The notes beneath the pieces were generated by a model that saw only the letters and a program-made list of their open reading frames with translations, made no database searches and was not told the DNA's origin. From assembly GCA_001683735.1 (NCBI GenBank), contig LUGG01000004.1, positions 1,364,001 to 1,428,000 of the forward strand: a stretch of 64,000 nt of DNA, read 5' to 3'. The first letter of the stretch is position 1. Each line of letters begins with the position of its first letter. Position numbers and translations under genes: made by a program. The DNA is from Grifola frondosa (taxonomy: Eukaryota; Basidiomycota; Agaricomycetes; Polyporales; Grifolaceae). Below are positions 60,430 through 64,000 of the stretch, piece after piece.

Positions 60430-62475
60430 TGAACCGCGACGCGTCAATAGCCAAATCGGGCTTGACGCGTCAAGTACGTTCTCTGCTGGCACTTTGAATA
60501 CTGCTTCTTCAAACCTCTCTATCTCCCCGGCGCTTGACTCTCGTTCGTCTCGTATCTACCTCTCTGGGCGACGTTCTTCTTCTGCAACTACGGGACGCGT
60601 AACTGCGTCCGCACTTCGACTTCGTCGTGGAAGACCGTCCCGGTGAGTACACGTATACCTTATTCTTATTGTTATTTTCTGCCGCGTGGTTTCTCTTTCA
60701 CAGGTCTCTTCACCGCGTCGACAGCGGACCCTTCAGTGGGTCTGCCACGGGGACTCCTGCACGACGCCGCGTGGGTTCTCTGCGTACCGGCCACTGTCCT
60801 GCTTTATTCCATTTCTCGCGGGTCCTTACTTCCTCGAATCCTCTTCCTGATGCTGTCTGTCATCACAGCACTTCATCTACTACATCTCTGGGTCGCGTCA
60901 CCGCAACCTGTCCGATACTTTTCTCTGGTTCGCGCTCGTCTGGACCTTGTCAACACGATGCCGCTATCCGCGCGGTCTCTCTGCCCGCGCTGCGTCCTTC
61001 TCAGCTGCTTGTGACTCGATCTCTCTGTCTGATGAACCTTTTGACGACATTGGCTGTGCGTCCCGCGTAGTGCGCGCGCTCTGCGCTCGTCGTCTCGTCC
61101 ACCATACCCTGCCGGTTTCTTCTGACTTCTTCCTGTCCTCGTGTGCTTCTGGCTTCGACGCGCTCGATGCCGTCTCTGTGTCGGGGAATTCTGGGATCGA
61201 TCTCGCGTCTCGTGCCCTGTCGGCCATCTCCTGGCCATCCACCTCACTTCTAAGTAAGTCCAATCTCGTCGTGTTTCCTCAACTCATAGGCCGCGCTCGA
61301 TCCCGACGCGTCACTCGAGGGGTGACGCGTCGCGATCAGCGCGGGCACGTTCTTGGTCCCTTCTGACGCGTCTCTCTTCGATGCTAACACTTCTCGTCCC
61401 TTCCAAGAACTTCTTGTGCTCGCGGGCATGCCTATGCATGCCTCCCTTCAATTCTTCCCTGTCTGTGCCCTCGGGCTGCGCTCACTCGTTGAGCACCCTC
61501 AAACCCGTGAGCCTTCTCGTTTCTTCTCGTAACACCTCGTCAGCTGATCACGGTGCCGACGCGTCGCGATGCAGACGCGTCGTGCTGTGTCACGCCTGTT
61601 CTTGGGTCATCCTGCAAGGCAGTGACGCGTCGCGTTCAGTGCTGACGCGTCCCTTCGGACTACTGATGCGTTCTCTCCGCTGTCTCTTCACAGACTCATC
61701 TTCATCGTTTCATCGTCTCCGAGGTATGTCCACGCGTTGCCCTCCCGCACACATTTCGAGTAGTACTAATACCTCTTGCAGCGCTGGTACGTCTCCCAAG
61801 GGCTAGCATGATGGTACGGGAGCGCGTCGGTGAGTTCCTCGTCCTTAAATACCTTTTCTCTATTTGCTGAATCCAAATAGATCCTTTCTCGAACCTCCGA
61901 GCAACATGTCGATCAGCCGATCGTGTTCTCGTGAGTACCACCTCAATCTCGTGACAGGGCTGACGCGTCGTTCAAGGGCTGACGCGTCGCGTCGCGTACG
62001 TTCTGGTACGCGCACGTCACAGCTTGCACGTAAGGTTATTCCGGTATGTTCTTCCTGTTTCTCGGTGATCGAGATCCTGCTGACCCCTTTTCTGTAAGTA
62101 GGGTCCTCTCCCATGACCTCGTGACGAACGCGACGTGTCAGACGCGTCGCATCGCGAACGTTCCACTACGACGCGCGTCGCGTCTTCCGGTACATCCTCG
62201 CGGCCACGGGATCTTTCCATCCGCTTCTTCGTCCTTCGCACCCTTGGGCTGCACTGACCGCGCGCCCTCGATCATTTCTTAAGGCGCGTTTCCATAACCT
62301 TCTCCTCATTTCGTGAACCATCTGACTCTTTCTCGTGCTGACGCGTCGCGTCTGGGACGCGTCATGCAGTCTCATGACATCGATCCTCTCGGGGAGGCTG
62401 TTCCGCGCCCTCAGCTGACCGTCCTCGACGTTCCCCAAACCTTCTCGTGTGTTTCGGGCACATACGCGTCGGGTG
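60430..62475. repeat. GC-rich region with a dense cluster of ACGCGT sites
   Basis: I count about 17 ACGCGT hexamers, 14 of them as GACGCGTC, including a 12-nt palindrome TTGACGCGTCAA at 60,463-60,474 and close pairs near 61,305-61,330, 61,560-61,580, 61,625-61,650, 61,960-61,990 and 62,340-62,365. The common context is TGACGCGTCGCG. Random expectation is about one in 2 kb or less. Open frames exist in several phases but none shows a domain. ACGCGT is the MluI cell-cycle box bound by MBF in fungi; a decayed repeat family is an alternative. Confidence 0.6.
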
Positions 62476-64000
62476 CGCTCTCCCCGTTTCTGTCTCTTTC
62501 TATACTGATCTGGTACCTTCTCGGACGACGTTCGCGTGGCTATAAAAGCTCACGAACGTTCGCCCACCTCTGCAGCTTCTCATTTCCTTTCTTGATCTCC
62601 TAGCTCTCGGATGGCACGTACATTCGACCACGCGCTCGCCGCTGTGCTCAATGACTTCATACATGCATGGGCAGCGCGCTCGACTGTCTCCTCGACCATG
62701 CACTGGGTCATCATGCGGGTACGCATCCTGCTCCTCGTCACCTGTCGCACACCATCCATGATGCGCTCTTCGTCGTCGTCGGGGTGCTGGCTGGTCTGGT
62801 GCGTATGTTCCCGCTTCTTCCTTCTGCTTCTGTTAATCTCCTCACTCATCAAGCACGGCGCATTGTCCCTCGAGTGCTGTGTGTTCAGCTTCTCGAGACG
62901 ATCGCTTTGACGGTATGCGGTTTCCCGCCGCTACCCCATGCTCGTTCGCAACTGCGGGTGCGTGTGCGACTCGATGTTGGTCACCGGTACGTGCGTCGCA
63001 TTTCTTGGTCATTCTTCTCCCTTCTGTACTGATCCCTGTCTTGGCGTATGGTCTGCAGATGTCCGCGCTCATTCTGCGCGGTCTGCAGCACTCGTCCCAC
63101 TGTTCCCTTCCTTCGTCGTCGTCTCTACTTGCTGGGCAAGCATTCGGCCTGCTCCACCTCGTCGCGTCACCACGCTTCGGTCCTAGTGCGCTTTCCGCGT
63201 TCAACGACGCCCGAGTGGGTGCATCCGATGCATAACCAGCTAAGTATCTTCTTCTTCCACCTGCCTACCATCTCGTAACTGATCCTTCCTGACAGTGCCC
63301 TACGCACTGTGCACTATCTGCCGTCGGGCATGCATACTGCATCCGCGGCACCTGCGACGTTCATCTCGTCGGCACGCCTACGTTGCCCGACTGGCCTTCG
63401 CCCCACAGTTAGAATAAACGAACTGTTGGGGCACCTACTCAGTTCGTCTTCCTTCTTCGTTACTCTGCCTCCTGAATTTGCTGACTTAATTTCTCTCGAA
63501 ATTAACAGCAATATTCATCTTCATTTTCCCGACGGCTCGCTTATCTTTCCTTGTCCGTAGTTGTAACTTCGTATCGGGACTGTAGACTCTATTCCTGTAT
63601 TCTCGGATAGTCTTCCCGGATGCGAACCAACTGAAATCTTGCAATTCACCATAAATATAGCCATCGTCTGCCTAATTCGTTCGTGGTATTTCTGCGAAAC
63701 GACTCCTTCCATGTTGGCTTGGTCAAATACCCATCTTCATCCGGCAGCCATTCAGCAAATTGTCCTATTCCTCATATCAATACTTTAAGTGACCATCCGA
63801 TCGGAACTATCCTCGATCGTGTCACTGCTCGCTTGCTTGTCCATGACGTTTCGGCTCGATAAGTCAAATTAATGACTCGTCCATAATGCTTGCCACGTTA
63901 AACTTCGATTCCTTTGAAGGCTAGATCTCTGGATGATCTCGAATCTCATATATCAAACCCCGCTCTTCAGGGTGCCTAGTTCCCTTGTTTTGGTGCTCAT
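62476..64000. other. GC-rich then mixed sequence; no gene assigned
   Basis: Short pyrimidine-rich frames, none with recognisable domains. Possible exons cannot be joined with confidence. A hairpin at 63,400-63,432 (GCCCCACAGTT paired with AACTGTTGGGGC, one bulge) is the clearest structure. A frame at 63,309-63,560 (PPEFADLISLEINSNIHLHF) looks more protein-like than its surroundings but is isolated. Confidence 0.35.

Noticed and set aside
60643..61366. Overlapping 120-150 codon frames in the ACGCGT-rich region
   Set aside because: Several frames and both strands are open at once, peptides are Ser/Arg/Cys-rich without domains, and repeated SRADASR-type text only reflects the DNA repeat.

Overview
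The window looks like a repeat-rich part of a mushroom-forming basidiomycete (Agaricomycete) genome. The reasons are short GT..AG introns, fungal transposon families, a TET/JBP-type dioxygenase of the kind expanded in basidiomycetes, and a DUF6570 + Helitron Rep + PIF1 helicase layout. Species is not determinable here.

Layout. 1-3,994: remnants of older elements: a Ty1/copia Gag-protease fragment, the C-terminal part of a CACTA/Plavaka-like transposon gene, and a fragment of a C-rich dispersed repeat. 3,995-46,230: a nested array of five copies (A-E) of one very large rolling-circle (Helitron-type) transposon. A (3,995-15,812), B (15,813-26,388) and C (26,389-30,426) are head-to-tail on the minus strand, with an identical breakpoint at A/B and B/C. 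D (30,427 to about 43,726) is inverted, is the only copy with both ends, and lies exactly inside the element whose two halves are C and E. E (43,727 to about 46,230) is an older relative with the cleanest N-terminal reading frame.

The element, read 5' to 3' in D, has: a 15-bp terminal inverted repeat; an iteron-palindrome-iteron site; an inverted subterminal repeat; a passenger 1,027-bp hAT-like MITE with an 8-bp target duplication; a C-rich segment with two approximately 64-nt near-perfect palindromes; a small acidic ORF; a Rep-helicase gene whose N-terminus contains a 48-bp minisatellite coding 16-residue repeats; a C19/USP-like cysteine peptidase gene; two AT-rich tail repeats; and the inverted terminal repeat followed by a small hairpin. 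Internal asymmetric inverted repeat plus 3' hairpin, no CTRR-type end, and insertion at TT suggest the Helitron2/Helentron branch.

46,485-55,459: four intron-rich host-like genes. Three are unrecognised; the fourth is a TET/JBP-type 2-oxoglutarate/Fe(II) dioxygenase with frame breaks. 55,640-57,200: another copy of the palindrome-bearing dispersed repeat. 57,400-59,240: noncoding repeats. 59,243-59,686: a small intronless ORF with a TATA box. 60,430-62,475: a GC-rich stretch with about 17 ACGCGT sites. The last 1.5 kb holds little I can identify.

Caution: many single-base indels that differ between nearly identical copies may be uncorrected sequencing errors, so 'pseudogene' calls in A-D are provisional. 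All similarity statements come from reading the sequence and recalled family patterns; no searches were run.
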